From: Diploptera punctata
Taxonomy: Eukaryota; Arthropoda; Insecta; Blattodea; Blaberidae
Direction: 5' to 3'
DNA: 64,000 bases
NCBI GenBank assembly: GCA_030220185.1
Contig: JASPKZ010003424.1
Span: 1,423,501 to 1,487,500 of the forward strand
Positions 10,901 through 21,183 of the stretch are shown here, one piece after another. Position 1 is the stretch's first letter. Each line of letters begins with the position of its first letter. The notes beneath the pieces were generated by a model, which saw only the letters and a list, made by a program, of their open reading frames with translations, was not told where the DNA came from and did no database searches. A program made the translations under genes and the position numbers.

Positions 10901-11580
10901 GATATATATATATATATATTTTTTTCATCCATTCACCTGCCTTCTTATTTCTTCATATCTAATTTGATCTTTCCTTGATTAACGTACAGTCTTCCTCAGA
11001 ATAATCATTTATTTTGTTTCTAAAGTTTGTTTTGTTTTAACAGCATTTCCTCTTGTTTCGGAGGCATAGGTCCGTATTGGGTGTATCACTGCATTATATC
11101 AATTTCTTTATTTACTTCATTTCCACATGATAGCTTGCTACAGCTTTCAGTTTATTACCAAACGGCTTTATTATAATTTTTCTATCCAGTAGGTTTATGC
11201 AGTGTTCATATTTATTAAAGGTTTCGTTAATTCAATATGTGTTTGTTTTTATTCATTTGCATTAGATCGGATTTGAAATTCAATTTTCTGGCTCCATTAG
11301 GACATGTGGGAATTAGCGGTATCATTCTACCAAGCGCTGAGTTTTATTTAATTCTAACTGTAGATTCACATCATCCTCTCTCTACTTTATCTCATTGTCC
11401 CTGTTCCAGGTTAAAAATATTTTATGTTTTATACAAATTTGAAAGGAAGGCGAGTTTACACAGATTTGAAACACATTCTATTTACAATTTATCTTATTTT
11501 TAATCATATATAAATGTGTGAATAAAAAATTGTGGTGCCTGTGTTTCGTTGCTTCGCATATATTTATTATGCCTTATTGC

Positions 11581-11583
<3 letters not shown>
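10901..11583. other. Unclassified T-rich sequence
   Basis: An open frame of 88 codons at 11237-11503 (+) shows no domain. Parts are T-rich in the way reversed LINE-B tails are, but no diagnostic motif could be read. Confidence 0.3.

Positions 11584-11611
<28 letters not shown>
11584..11611. repeat. (TA)n tract
   Basis: About 14 TA units. Confidence 0.9.
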
Positions 11612-11614
<3 letters not shown>

Positions 11615-11775
11615 ATCATCATCATCATAGTACATTCACGAATTTAGGCCATTTGTTGACCTGTTTCGGCCTCAAGAGAAACACCATCCAAAAGTCTTTT
11701 GAGTGGACGTCCTGGTCTTCTTCTTCCTGCAGGTTGATATCTTAACATTTGTTTGGGTATTCTGTGATCTTCCAT

Positions 11776-11778
<3 letters not shown>
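11612..11778 (-). pseudogene. LINE-B reverse-transcriptase C-terminal tail
   Basis: Minus-strand translation gives HRIPKQMLRYQPAGRRRPG, the conserved end downstream of the reverse-transcriptase domain in many arthropod non-LTR elements. After the stop come a short 3' UTR (GGCCGAAACAGG) and a (GAT)n tail. Only about 45 codons remain. Confidence 0.75.

Positions 11779-11807
<29 letters not shown>
11779..11807. repeat. (TA)n tract
   Basis: About 14 TA units at the 5' truncation point of the LINE-B fragment. Confidence 0.9.
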
Positions 11808-11813
<6 letters not shown>

Positions 11814-11828
11814 TAAGGCGGATTTCTT

Positions 11829-11962
11829 GGATTTGCCGCATCATGGATTCAAGGTTGGTCTCTGGCTAAGGAATGATTTCTTGATAATGGCATGTGGGAC
11901 CATGTCGAAACGTGGGAATCAGTGTCCAGAGGCCAACCTTGAATCCATGATGCGGAAAATCC
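11829..11962. mobile_element. Foldback element with ~37-bp arms
   Basis: The left arm, GGATTTGCCGCATCATGGAT onward to 11865, is repeated inverted at 11926-11962 (CCAGAGGCCAACCTTGAATC onward) with few mismatches. A diverged one-armed relative lies at 50610-50740, so this is a dispersed family. Confidence 0.75.
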
Positions 11963-12226
11963 AAAAAAAAACCTTTCTTAATCATACTTTAATATCCGCG
12001 AAAATTTGCAAATACATACACACACACACCTAAGTAATTTTCTCTTACCCTTAGTAAGGTGTCGAGGTTTTACAGAAAGCGTTTCATTTCTTTCTATTTA
12101 AGAACATATTGATCTTTTCCCAGGTCACTTTCAAGTTCGTTAGAAGTTCATTTGTGTTATAATTTCAGGTTTCTGTAGCCTTCCTCGGGTTCTACCTTTT
12201 CTAGTCCATCTATTCGGCTTTTCACA

Positions 12227-12229
<3 letters not shown>
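11963..12229. other. Unclassified; relative of sequence near 50.6 kb
   Basis: TTAATCATACTTTAATATCC and GCGAAAATTTGCAAATACAT resemble, in reverse complement, the block at 50610-50660, so the foldback family extends past its hairpin here. The rest is AT-rich. Confidence 0.45.

Positions 12230-12274
<45 letters not shown>
12230..12274. repeat. (TA)n tract
   Basis: About 22 TA units. Confidence 0.92.
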
Positions 12275-12276
<2 letters not shown>

Positions 12277-12934
12277 TATTATATTTTGGCGATTCATTCC
12301 ATTTTTTTTTTAATTCCCATACTATATCCAAGAATTTACATCTTTTCTCTTCGCATGCAACCCATGTAAGAGATCCAAAGATAGTTTTAATTAAACTATC
12401 ATATAATTATCAAAGAATCTGCATATTTAAACACGTGTCGAATTGTGGAGTGGACAATAGGTTTGGTGTAAGTAAGGTATTGCGTATTCAATACAGGTGG
12501 ATGATGAGTGCATTAGGCTAAAATCCCTGGAACCCCTTCTCATCACTCATGAGTTGGTGACCGCAGTCCACGATGCTTTGTGGACGTGATGCCATTGTGG
12601 TGAAGCGGGCTCCTCCTCTGCCCGAGTGGCCTCCCGATAACCACACCGTGCCGCACTAGCTAATTGCTGCACCGGGATATCACCCAAAAATGGCGCTGCA
12701 CTATTGTCTGTCCAGCCTAAGAAACACACTTTGACATTTAACTTCCGAATGCATTATTCCGCGTAGCACGTGTAAAAGTACAAGTGAACTCTGTCAGCTG
12801 TTTGTTACAAGCCGATCAATTAATGTACAACAATCGTTTTAATTTTTAATGTTGCAGGTTGTATTAACACATACAATGGTATGCTGAAAACTAATTAAAT
12901 TATAATTGTTAATTATATATATATATATATATAT
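12275..12934. other. Unclassified; includes a GC-rich block at 12530-12730
   Basis: The block has CpG sites and GTGGTGAAGCGGGCTCCTCC and carries a 60-codon minus frame (12547-12729) with no domain I recognise. It may be a lone transposon fragment. The end (12912-12934) is a (TA)n tract leading into a SINE. Confidence 0.35.
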
Positions 12935-13279
12935 TGTCCACCCCTGTGGTCTCGAGGTAGCGTGCTGCCTTGTCACGCAGCGGGCCCGGGTCCGATCCCC
13001 GCTCGGGACAGTTTTTCTGGGTGAGGTTTTATCGGGGTTTTTCCTCACCTGTAAGACAAATGTCAGGAAAACATTAAGGCCCAAACGGTCCCCGAAATCA
13101 TATGGCCATCGCAAATATCATCATTCATATTCATCTTATCATCATCATCCTTCATCGGTGTGGAAAGCAACGGGAAGCCACCACACCTAAAATCCCCTAG
13201 TAAAGCTGCAAAGCATAGCATGAAAATGCTATGATTGCAGTGAAAGACCTGCCTTCGGGCAGAATTACTATGGATGGAT

Positions 13280-13281
<2 letters not shown>
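12935..13281 (+). mobile_element. SINE-1, near full length, type-Y tail
   Basis: Head TCCACCCCTGTGGTCTCGAG and box CCCGGGTCCGATCCCCGCTC (one B-box change), body GGGTTTTTCCTCACCTGTAA, and tail ending ATGGATGGATGG before (TA)n. Confidence 0.92.

Positions 13282-13317
<36 letters not shown>
13282..13317. repeat. (TA)n tract at SINE 3' end
   Basis: About 17 TA units continuing the SINE tail. Confidence 0.9.
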
Positions 13318-13321
<4 letters not shown>

Positions 13322-13379
13322 TCAAATCAAACATTTAAATTAAATAACTGTACTTATAGTAATAGAGTAAAAAACATAC

Positions 13380-13673
13380 GCACCACCTTAAATGAACTGC
13401 ACACTTCACAAAATCGTCCACCACTCTTAAAACAGGTTTAGGTCTTTTGCCCTTTTTGTTGGACGTTTTGATATTGACAGTTTCTTTTTATTCCCTGTGA
13501 ATATGTACAACACTACTCTCCGACACACCAGTATTTTCTGCAGTTAATTTAACTATATCGTTCACTACAATGCCGGGATTATGCTCCATAAACTTGCAAA
13601 ATACGTTTAACGCCATCTGTTTTTCAGTACTCTTTAGGGTGCTTTTTATAATTTTGATCACACATTTTATCAC
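13380..13673 (-). pseudogene. Tc1/IS630-like transposase, N-terminal part
   Basis: The minus frame starts at 13673. NVFCKFMEHNPG and then AENTGVSESSVVHIHRE match the first helix-turn-helix of Tc1/IS630-type transposases ('GVS.STV' recognition helix). After a stop where a Lys would be expected the same frame continues NIKTSNKKGKRPKPVLRVVD DFVKCAV, the usual basic linker before the second HTH. The catalytic DDE domain is absent. Could equally be a retrocopied or domesticated relative; the in-frame stop argues against function. Confidence 0.6.
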
Positions 13674-14129
13674 CGAGTTAAGTTATCATAAACTATACAA
13701 CTGTCATATTTGTAACTGGCATTCAACTTCCTATCAAGAATCTTTCAGTTTCAAACAAATGCGAATTTTTTGTTACACTCCGACCTTCAAAGAAACATGT
13801 AAGTGTACTGTACATTCTGATCAACTATAGTTAACATGAATTGCTTTAATGCGCTTCCTTAATGGACCTCCTCTAGATAATTATATCCAATGATGTTTGC
13901 TCCTAATTCCGTATTCTTCTTTACACCAGGTCATGGTGTACACAATCCCATCATATGTTCTTAAGCCTCTCTGTATATCTAGTTCTTTGTGGATAAGTGG
14001 AAACTTTTTATTTCACTTTTTTCTCTATATTCATTCTCTTCACATGATCATTCCAACTAAATATTATTTTAATTTCTTTATTATATCCAGTATAAGTATT
14101 CTGATATAAAAACAACTTTTTTTTAATAC
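13674..14129. other. Unclassified AT-rich sequence
   Basis: Short frames at 13570-13830 and 13897-14109 are T-rich and show no domain. The second resembles reversed LINE-B sequence in composition only. Confidence 0.3.
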
Positions 14130-14425
14130 AGTAATGAGTACAATGACATATGGTGAAGAAACGTGCGAATTAAAATTTAGAACAATAAGTTAGATCAATT
14201 CTGTAGAAATGTATTTTGGAGGCGTTCAGCTGGAATATCTAGAATAGATAAAATAATAAACAGTATAATTAAAAAAAGATGAATGTTCAAATTTCGATTG
14301 TGGATTTCATTAAAAAAAATAAACAATTTGGCAAGGTCATGTGAAGAGAATGACGAAAGGAGACAGATTCCCAAGAAGAATACTAGAATGGGTGCCACTT
14401 CGTAGAAGAAGTAGAGGATGCAACG
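14130..14425 (+). pseudogene. LINE-B reverse-transcriptase C-terminal tail
   Basis: Plus-strand pieces in shifted frames read TYGEETWELK (family: 'YGSETW'), RRSAGISRIDKI and HVKRMTKGDRFPRRILEWVP, followed by RRRSRG. Several stops and shifts. The 3' tail is lost. Confidence 0.7.
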
Positions 14426-16238
14426 AGGTTTGGGTTACTTAGATCTTGTCGAACCACGTCGTGGCGACGTATTTATAACAAGTTTTTCTAGGGTTCTTGG
14501 GTAATATACTCCTTTTTATTAGGTATTCCCTCGATAATTTATTTAATTGCACCGGCATGTATCTCTTTCTCAAGGGAGCTGTCACTTATCACAATTTTGG
14601 TGAGTAATTAAATATTTCATTAAATAAAACATTCACTTCTTCTATAAATTATTTATTATATATTAAACAATATTTAGCAATAAATATAAAACTTTTGTGT
14701 TGTTTCGATAATTTAATTTGATGATTATTGTTTTGATATATTTCCAAATTAGTCGTATTCACAATTTTATGTTTAATTGTATTAAATATCTTAAATATCG
14801 TAAATAAATCTTCTTTAATTATTTAAGTATTTTACTCACTTTAATATTCTTTTAATAGTATTTAATTATTCTTTCCAATTACGTTTATATTCGTATATCA
14901 ACGTTTTATATACTATTTTTATTTATTATAAAAATTATGCCATTCTTAAATTATTTCTTGTATAAAATTAAGTTCACTAGACTCACGTAATTTTAACTTT
15001 GTCTTTCATCTATATTCTTTAAGATACTTCAATAAACACTTAAGTTAAATAAAATTTTATTTGGAGAACATTCAATGGCGTCTATAGTTATCATATTATT
15101 GTAGCCATCTCTCTTCTTCTTTGTTGTAGATATCATATTGTCAGTTTCTGATTGGTAATGACCTCATCAAAAAAGAACACGATCCGCCCGCGTTCCTTCT
15201 CAATATCCAATCATATTTTTAATGTTCGGCTGACTTAAGCCCACGTTATTTGAACATTCTTTTGTCGTAATCATTTGTCTGAGAATTCAGCATCTGTTGT
15301 TTACCACAATAATATATGTGACGTAATCATTGTTACTTTTCTCATGGATGTTACAAAAATTATTCATTATATTTTAACATTGTACAATAAATAATATTTA
15401 GTTTCAATTTATTTATATCATTATTTAAATTATAATTAAATAAAAATAATCCCCAAATTATTATGAACATAAAGGCAACTTTTCCGGTTATAAGGACAAC
15501 CAAAAATAATGTGGATTGATGGTATTTTGAACAGCATGAGTGAAAAATGGTTGTACGATGGAAATTGGAATGACAGAGAAATATGGAGGAGAATGACAGT
15601 AGGTTAATTGGCCGTAGGCAGATGTTATGAACCATTATGAAACCTGCTAAATAAATAAATATTATGCCCATAGATTTAACAACGTCTAGGATGTCTTATT
15701 TATAAGAGTGTATGCCATCACAATTTGCGTTTTGGTTATACTATTTAATAATTATTTTACATTCACTGGGGTTTTTGTGTCCACACATTGTTATTTTACG
15801 AAAGCAAAGTACATACAGAGTGAACTTAGGTTCTGCGATGGTTGCCAAATTTTCTGAAACAAATTGAAAGGGAGGAGAGATCTCAGAAGACGCAAGTGAC
15901 AGGAAGAGACAAAGTTTGCTAATTTCCTGTCCGGAAGATGACAGTGATGTGGGGAGTCGTCACAACACTCGATAGAGACTCTGTTCCCTGCAACGAATTC
16001 ACTGAAAGCGAAGTGGATCATTACAATGAGCGATCTTGTGTACGGTATATACAAATTAATAAACTCATGTTTATATTACGTTAGTATACAATTTTACTTG
16101 ACTAGCTATGATCATAGGGCATATATTTATTCAATAATTTAAGAAAAAAGTTATATCTCGCAGAACAGAGTAAATTATGTGAATTACCCAGCAAGTTGTC
16201 TTTATGGTTCGATTTTACAGTTTACTGAATGTATATTA
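14426..16238. other. Very AT-rich region, nothing recognised
   Basis: About 1.8 kb. Minus frames at 15360-15671 (103 codons) and 15791-16054 (87 codons) show no domain. No SINE head or reverse-transcriptase motif was found. Confidence 0.35.
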
Positions 16239-16768
16239 CTTACTCTCTCACTGGCACTATCGAACCCGCGGACATACGCTCTCCATACATCCCTATCCTG
16301 AGCTAATACTTTCCAATCATTCCCTGTATAATCCACTTCCCTCATATCATAGTTAATGTTATTATCCCACCTCATTCTTGGTCTACCAACTGGGCACTTT
16401 CCCTCTGGCTTTCCTACAAGAAACTTCCATGCAAGTCTTTCATTCCCCATACGTGCAACATGTCCTGCCCATCGCAGTCTACGAGACTTAACTGTTCTTA
16501 TTATATCTGGCTTCCTATAAAGACCATGTAGTTCATTGTTAGTAGTCTTCTCCATTCACCTGTCTGTTCATCTCTCTTTGGTCCAAAGATTTTCCTAAGT
16601 ACTTTATTCTCAAATACTTGTAGTCTCCTTTCCTCTCTTAAAGTAAGAGTCCATGTTTCGCACCCATATAATATAACTGGTAGAATAATAGTTTTATATA
16701 TTTTCAGTTTAACGTTTTTTGAAAGGAGTTGGGATATCAAGAGTCTCTGCAATGCATAATAACACACT
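16239..16768 (-). pseudogene. LINE-A reverse-transcriptase C-terminus, best copy
   Basis: Two overlapping minus frames, split by one frameshift near 16530, give the longest LINE-A product. The first (start 16767) holds NVKLKIYKTIILPVILYGCE and ETWTLTLREERRLQVFENK. The second holds RRLRWAGHVARMGNERLAW, GKPEGKCPVGRPRMRWDN and DWKVLAQDRDVWRAYVRG. The element ends in the AGTGAGAGAGTAA terminus. This region lies downstream of the reverse-transcriptase catalytic core, so the YADD box and the endonuclease are absent. Confidence 0.88.
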
Positions 16769-16779
16769 GAATATATCTT

Positions 16780-17740
16780 TGTTATTTAATTAAATCGTAT
16801 TTATTGCGAGAAAACAAACATGGCGGCTCCTATAGAGTTTTTTTTTTTTAATTTCGACTTTCAAATAAAGCCATATTTCTAATGGTCGTATTTAGCTGAT
16901 TTTTTTTAGAATGCCTTTCTCATATTATTTCAATGGGATTTACTGAGTTTTGATGTGAAAATCGAAAATTGCTGCCACTGTATAGTGTTTTTAAATTTGT
17001 GTTTCAGGTGAACCCATACTCTTAATGGTCCTATTTTGCTGGTTAACGGGTTAACGAACATTACTTTAAATTGTTAAATGATTCCTGTATTTGCCGGAGG
17101 CTGGCAGTATATTATTTTAAAGTATTTTCGTTATCGGTATTTAAACATTTCTAGCAATCTTGAAAGGTTAGAAAATTAATTAACTTGTTATCTTTGAATT
17201 TACTAATATTTTTCCCGAAATTCGATTCAGATTTTACTGATTTATTGAATACATATCTTTGTTTTGTAATTAAATCGTATGTATTACGAGAAAAAAAATA
17301 TGACGGCTGCTAGAGCTTTTTTTTTCTCGGTTTTCAAGCAAAGCCTTATTTCTATTGGTCGTATTTGCTGATTTTTTAGAATACCTTTCATATTATTCCA
17401 ATGTGATGTACTGAGTTTCGTTGCAAAAAATCGAAAATCGCGGCCGCTAGAGCGTTTTTAAATTTTCGCTTCAGGTTACCTATATTCTTAATAGTCCGAT
17501 CGATTTTTCTGGTTAAAGATTTAAGGAACATTATATTTTAATTTTTAATTGTTTGCTATTTCCTGGGGGCAGGCACTATATCCTTTCAAAACCTTTTGGC
17601 TATCAGTATTTAAACATTTATAGCTACTTTGAATGGTTAGGTAAACTAATTTACATGCTATCTTTAGATTTACTAATAGGCCTATTTTCCCGCAAATTGA
17701 TTCATTCTTCCCTTACAAATTTATTTTCCTTATAAGGATT
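16780..17740. repeat. Tandem dimer repeat, two ~470-bp units
   Basis: Two consecutive diverged units, about 16780-17235 and 17236-17740. Both hold TTAATTAAATCGTATTTATT (or variants), GGCGGCTCCTATAGAG / GACGGCTGCTAGAGC, the GGTCGTATTT / GCTGATTTTTT block, then AAATCGAAAATTGCTGCC / AAATCGAAAATCGCGGCC. Within each unit the '(G/A)CGGC.GCTAGAGC..TTT' block occurs twice about 160 bp apart, so the unit is itself an old dimer. Single copies occur at 28090-28450 and 49600-49980. An open frame at 17553-17735 is incidental. Confidence 0.8.
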
Positions 17741-18383
17741 CTGATAGTGTAATATACATTACAATTCTTGTCGATAATAAACTTGAATCCTCAGACTTTA
17801 TTAATAACCTCTCTGCGTTTAATTTATGGAAACCTAATAAGAAACGTCATCAATATTCAATTTAGAGCTTTAAAAACTAATTTAATTTAGAAGTTTGTAA
17901 ACTTTGTATCGGAGTAAAACGGGAATTATAATTGAATTATGATTTATTTCTACATAAAGCAAGATTCCTCATCTTAAAATGTTTTGAGAAATTAAATAAA
18001 GAATTTGCATGAAGCAAAACCATGAATCATTCATACAATATCTGTGATGTTTTATAATACAGGGTTCTCACAAATGCTCTTTCGGGTTTCGAACACGTGT
18101 AACTTGCGTTTAAAAAACTTACAAACATGAAACTAGTACTAATGGAAAGAGGGACTCGAAAAGTTTTGGTTACGGTACCTTACATGTGTTCAATGTGAGC
18201 TCCGTTGGTAACACGACACACATCATGCCTGTAGTCCATTACTTATCAGGTTATTATATAATCATTATCGGATAAATGTAAATGTAAACCCTCTATTTCT
18301 TGTCTGTTGTAATGCCAGATCGAGTGTTGACATGGGATGAAGTCCCCATTATTGAAATTACCATGTGATATAAAAATATGCCG
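17741..18383. other. Unclassified AT-rich sequence
   Basis: Nothing recognised. A possible old repeat with ACAAATGCTCTTTCGGGTTT near 18070 has no partner in the window. Confidence 0.3.
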
Positions 18384-18558
18384 AGTCCGTCGCCGTGGCG
18401 TAGTCGATAGAGTCCCTACCTTCCACTCCGGCGACCCGGGTTCGATTCCTGGCGGGGTAAGGGATTTTAAATCTCTACCTTGGGTCTGGGTGTGTGTCCT
18501 GTCCCCCATTAATGCTCAACTGAGTGCACATTTCCTAATAAAAAAATAAAAATAAATA
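18384..18558 (+). mobile_element. SINE-4, tRNA-derived
   Basis: Head GTCGCCGTGGCGTAGTCGAT and B box CCCGGGTTCGATTCCTGGC, followed by TAAATCTCTACCTTGGGTCT and an A-rich end. Reverse copies are at 35030-35165 and 55640-55746. Confidence 0.85.
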
Positions 18559-18714
18559 AAGTATGCCGACTGACGAGGCCTGTCGAACAATCTCTCACAG
18601 GAGCAAATGAAATGAACTGGATTACGTGAGTATGGATAATGGTGAAATTGTGTTTTTGGCAGGGAAAATATAAGAATCCTAGAGAAAAAATCTGCACTGG
18701 CTCCGAATCGTCCA

Positions 18715-18797
18715 CTACGACACTACATGTAGTATCCGAGACGCGAACTCGAGACCAAGAGGCGGAGGGCAAGTGATTGTACCACGGAGTCGCATAA
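18715..18797 (-). mobile_element. tRNA-like SINE head, fragment
   Basis: On the minus strand GACTCCGTGGTACAATCACT fits an A box and GTCTCGAGTTCGCGTCTCGG a B box. Nothing recognisable follows, so the family is uncertain. Confidence 0.5.
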
Positions 18798-18897
18798 TCG
18801 AAAAAAATATAGGCCTTATACTTAAATTACTTTCCACCGTTTTCATTAGTACCTTATCAATTTATAGTTCAGAGACATATTTTTAACCATGATTTGA

Positions 18898-19005
18898 CGG
18901 AGGTAAATTGTACAGGAAATAATTGGAAAACGTTAGCTTAGAATAGGGGATATATGGAGAGCTTATGTCCATAAACGTCCGTGTTCGTTAGTGGGAGTGA
19001 GTTAA
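18898..19005 (+). pseudogene. LINE-A 3' end, mutated
   Basis: ATTGTACAGGAAATAATTGG, AAAACGTTAGCTTAGAATAG and TATGGAGAGCTTATGTCC match the last LINE-A coding and terminal sequence. It ends GAGTGAGTTAA. Confidence 0.75.
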
Positions 19006-19009
19006 TTGT

Positions 19010-19460
19010 CTTCTTCTTCTTCTTCACTTCACGGGCTAGGCAAATTGCCTGTTCCGCCTCACACATGTGCTGTCCATCTTTTCACTGGCCTTCCTACATT
19101 CCTTCAACCTCTTGGCTTGTAGTTGAAAGCTGCTCTTGGTAAGCTTAATACATCCATTCTTTCCACATGTGTAAACCATTTCTCTCTATATTCTCTGATT
19201 TTCTCATCCAATGGATATATATTTAACTCTGTTCTATCTTCATTCCTTATCCGATCCAATCTTGTGCAGCCTTTTGTTCTTCTAAGGAAGTTCATTTCTG
19301 CGCTTTGTATTCTACTTTGCAATTTTTTGGTCATTACCCAAGTTTCGCTCCCATAAAATAATACAGGAACTGCCAATGTTTTATAAAACTTCAATCTAGT
19401 ATCTCTTCTTGTTTTATTCTTTAATGTTTTATGTATAGTTCCGCATATCACCACGGAGTT
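19010..19460 (-). pseudogene. LINE-B reverse-transcriptase C-terminus
   Basis: A clean 123-codon minus frame (19104-19475). It reads ICGTIHKTLKNKTRRDTRLK, KTLAVPVLFYGSETWVMTKK, FLRRTKGCTRLDRIRNEDR and EYREKWFTHVERMD, then a stop, a short UTR with GGCGGAACAGG, and (GAA)n as tail at 19010-19025. It is the most intact LINE-B C-terminus here. The catalytic core is missing. Confidence 0.88.
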
Positions 19461-19555
19461 AATAGTTAACAACAATAAAAATAATTACAATATCCAGTAA
19501 ACCTAACAGCGAATGTTGTTTAACCTAATTCCAGCTTTCCACTTTACAGCAGTTC

Positions 19556-19840
19556 GCCCTTGATTCCTGCTTTCCAGAGATTCCTATCTTCCCATTGTCC
19601 CTCTTCCATACTCCTCTTCATCATAGCATCATATATTCCGTCATATCATGTTCTTCTACTTCTCCTCCTCTTCTTCCTGCCTGGTACCATCCAATGTAAC
19701 ATCTGTTTAGGCCACTGGTCCTCCGACATCCGTTGTACATGTCCATATCACTGTAAAGCTTTCTTTGTTATCCTTTCGATAACAGTTTCTTGTGCGTCCA
19801 TTTCTTATCTGATATGTGTATTTCGAATATGTTGTAGCCT
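19556..19840 (-). pseudogene. LINE-B tail, decayed
   Basis: Minus-strand pieces read VIERITKKALQ, YGHVQRMSEDQWPKQM and LHWMVPGRRRRG across frameshifts. This is the 'GH..RM....PKQ....P.GRR.RG' signature. The 139-codon plus frame over it (19560-19979) is an antisense shadow. Confidence 0.7.
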
Positions 19841-20077
19841 GGATTATCTCATACTTCTCCGTAATCCATCCATTTCTGTCGCCAAGATTCTTTTGTTTAA
19901 TCCATCTTTACAAAATTATTTGTTTAGTCCATCTTTACAAAATTTCTACTTTATAGAATGTACTTCAATTACCATTTGAATTTTTTAAATGTATTTACAA
20001 AATGTATTTCATGAGTTTCGAAAATTAATTGTCTGTATCACTGTATCCTTGTGGCAAGCTTCTAATGAGGAAAGTTT

Positions 20078-20080
<3 letters not shown>

Positions 20081-20138
<58 letters not shown>
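20081..20138. repeat. (AAT)n microsatellite
   Basis: About 19 units with no interruption. Confidence 0.95.
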
Positions 20139-20139
<1 letters not shown>

Positions 20140-20149
20140 CACACTTTAA

Positions 20150-20675
20150 TTATTTAGGTAATAATATATCACAGTTTCATAATCAAAAAGATGTGGAAAC
20201 AAATTTAGAAAAATATAACTGATTAAATGGTATAATTAGGAGAAATTTTGGAAAACAAATGAGGAAAGAAATCCAATTGAGATTTCATAATGCCATAGCC
20301 AAACCTGCTCTACTATACGGAAGTGAATGCTGGACACTTCGAGCAAAAGATAAATCCCGCATTAATAGTTCACAAATGAGATTCCTCCGATCACTAACTG
20401 GAGTAACATTAAGGATAGAATGAAAAGTGATGAGATAAGGATGCAGTGGAATAGTATGGAAATGGTTGAACATATACAAAATTATCAGATTAAATGGTTC
20501 CAACACGTCCAGAGAATGTCAAATTCCCGTTTACCAAAGATGATTTACCACCTCAACCCTAATGGCAAAAGAGACCTCGGAAGACCCTTCAACCGATGGA
20601 AGGATCAGTTTTTGTAGTCGCAGACGGGCATCATCACCCAATACTGCATTCGGAAGAAGAAGAAGAAGAAGAAGA
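20150..20675 (+). pseudogene. LINE-B reverse-transcriptase C-terminus with (GAA)n tail
   Basis: Plus-strand reading RFHNAIAKPALLYGSECWTL, RINSSQMRFLRSLTGVT, a stop, then in a second frame (20420-20617) QIKWFQHVQRMSNSRLPKM and NGKRDLGRPFNRWKDQ. The 3' UTR ends in (GAA)n at 20655-20675, followed by AAT repeats. Confidence 0.85.
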
Positions 20676-20726
20676 TAATAATAATAATAATAATAATAAT
20701 AATATAATAATAATAATAATAATAAT
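20676..20726. repeat. (AAT)n microsatellite
   Basis: About 16 units with one slip, between the LINE-B (GAA)n tail and a SINE-1 tail. Confidence 0.92.
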
Positions 20727-21074
20727 CCATCCATAGTAATTCTGCCCGAAGGCAGGTCCTTCACTGCAATCATAGCATTTCATGCTATGCTTGCAGCTTT
20801 ACAGGGAATTGTGTAGGTGTGGTAGCTTCCCGTTGCTTTCCACACCGGTGAAGGATGATGGTGATGATGATAATGATAAGGATGATGATGATGAAGATGA
20901 TGGCCATATGATTTCGGGGGCCGTTTGGGCCTTAAAGTTTTCCTGACATTTGTTTTACAGGTGAGGAAAAACCCCGATAAAAACCGCACCCATAAAAACT
21001 TCCCCGACCGGGGATCGAACCCGGGCCCGCTGCGTGACAAGGCAGCACACTACCTCGAGACCACAGCGGTGGAC
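20727..21074 (-). mobile_element. SINE-1, near full length, type-Y tail
   Basis: Complete from tail (TCCATCCATAG, CTGCCCGAAGGCAGG) to head (CCACAGCGGTGGA on the plus strand) with an intact B box (GGGGATCGAACCCGGGCC on plus). The internal (GAT)n stretch near 20850-20900 is length-variable between copies. Confidence 0.93.
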
Positions 21075-21142
<68 letters not shown>

Positions 21143-21168
21143 TAATAATAATAATAATAATAATAAAG
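21075..21168. repeat. (AAT)n microsatellite, two blocks
   Basis: About 31 units broken once by AAATATAAT near 21138. It creates a poly-Asn or poly-Ile reading frame on opposite strands that is not a gene. Confidence 0.95.
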
Positions 21169-21183
21169 AACATAACGAACTAA

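Noticed and set aside
18384..18460. tRNA gene
   Set aside because: A and B boxes are present, but the cloverleaf is incomplete and the same head with the same downstream body recurs in other places, so it is a SINE. The same applies to the heads near 2.6, 5.5, 26.4 and 63.5 kb.
19560..19979. 139-codon plus-strand frame as a gene
   Set aside because: It is antisense to a LINE-B tail; the minus strand carries the recognisable GH..RM and GRRRRG motifs.
21075..21168. Long Asn-rich or Ile-rich open frames over AAT repeats (also near 3.6, 26.3, 27.5 and 54.5 kb)
   Set aside because: They are translations of trinucleotide microsatellites and have no flanking coding sequence.
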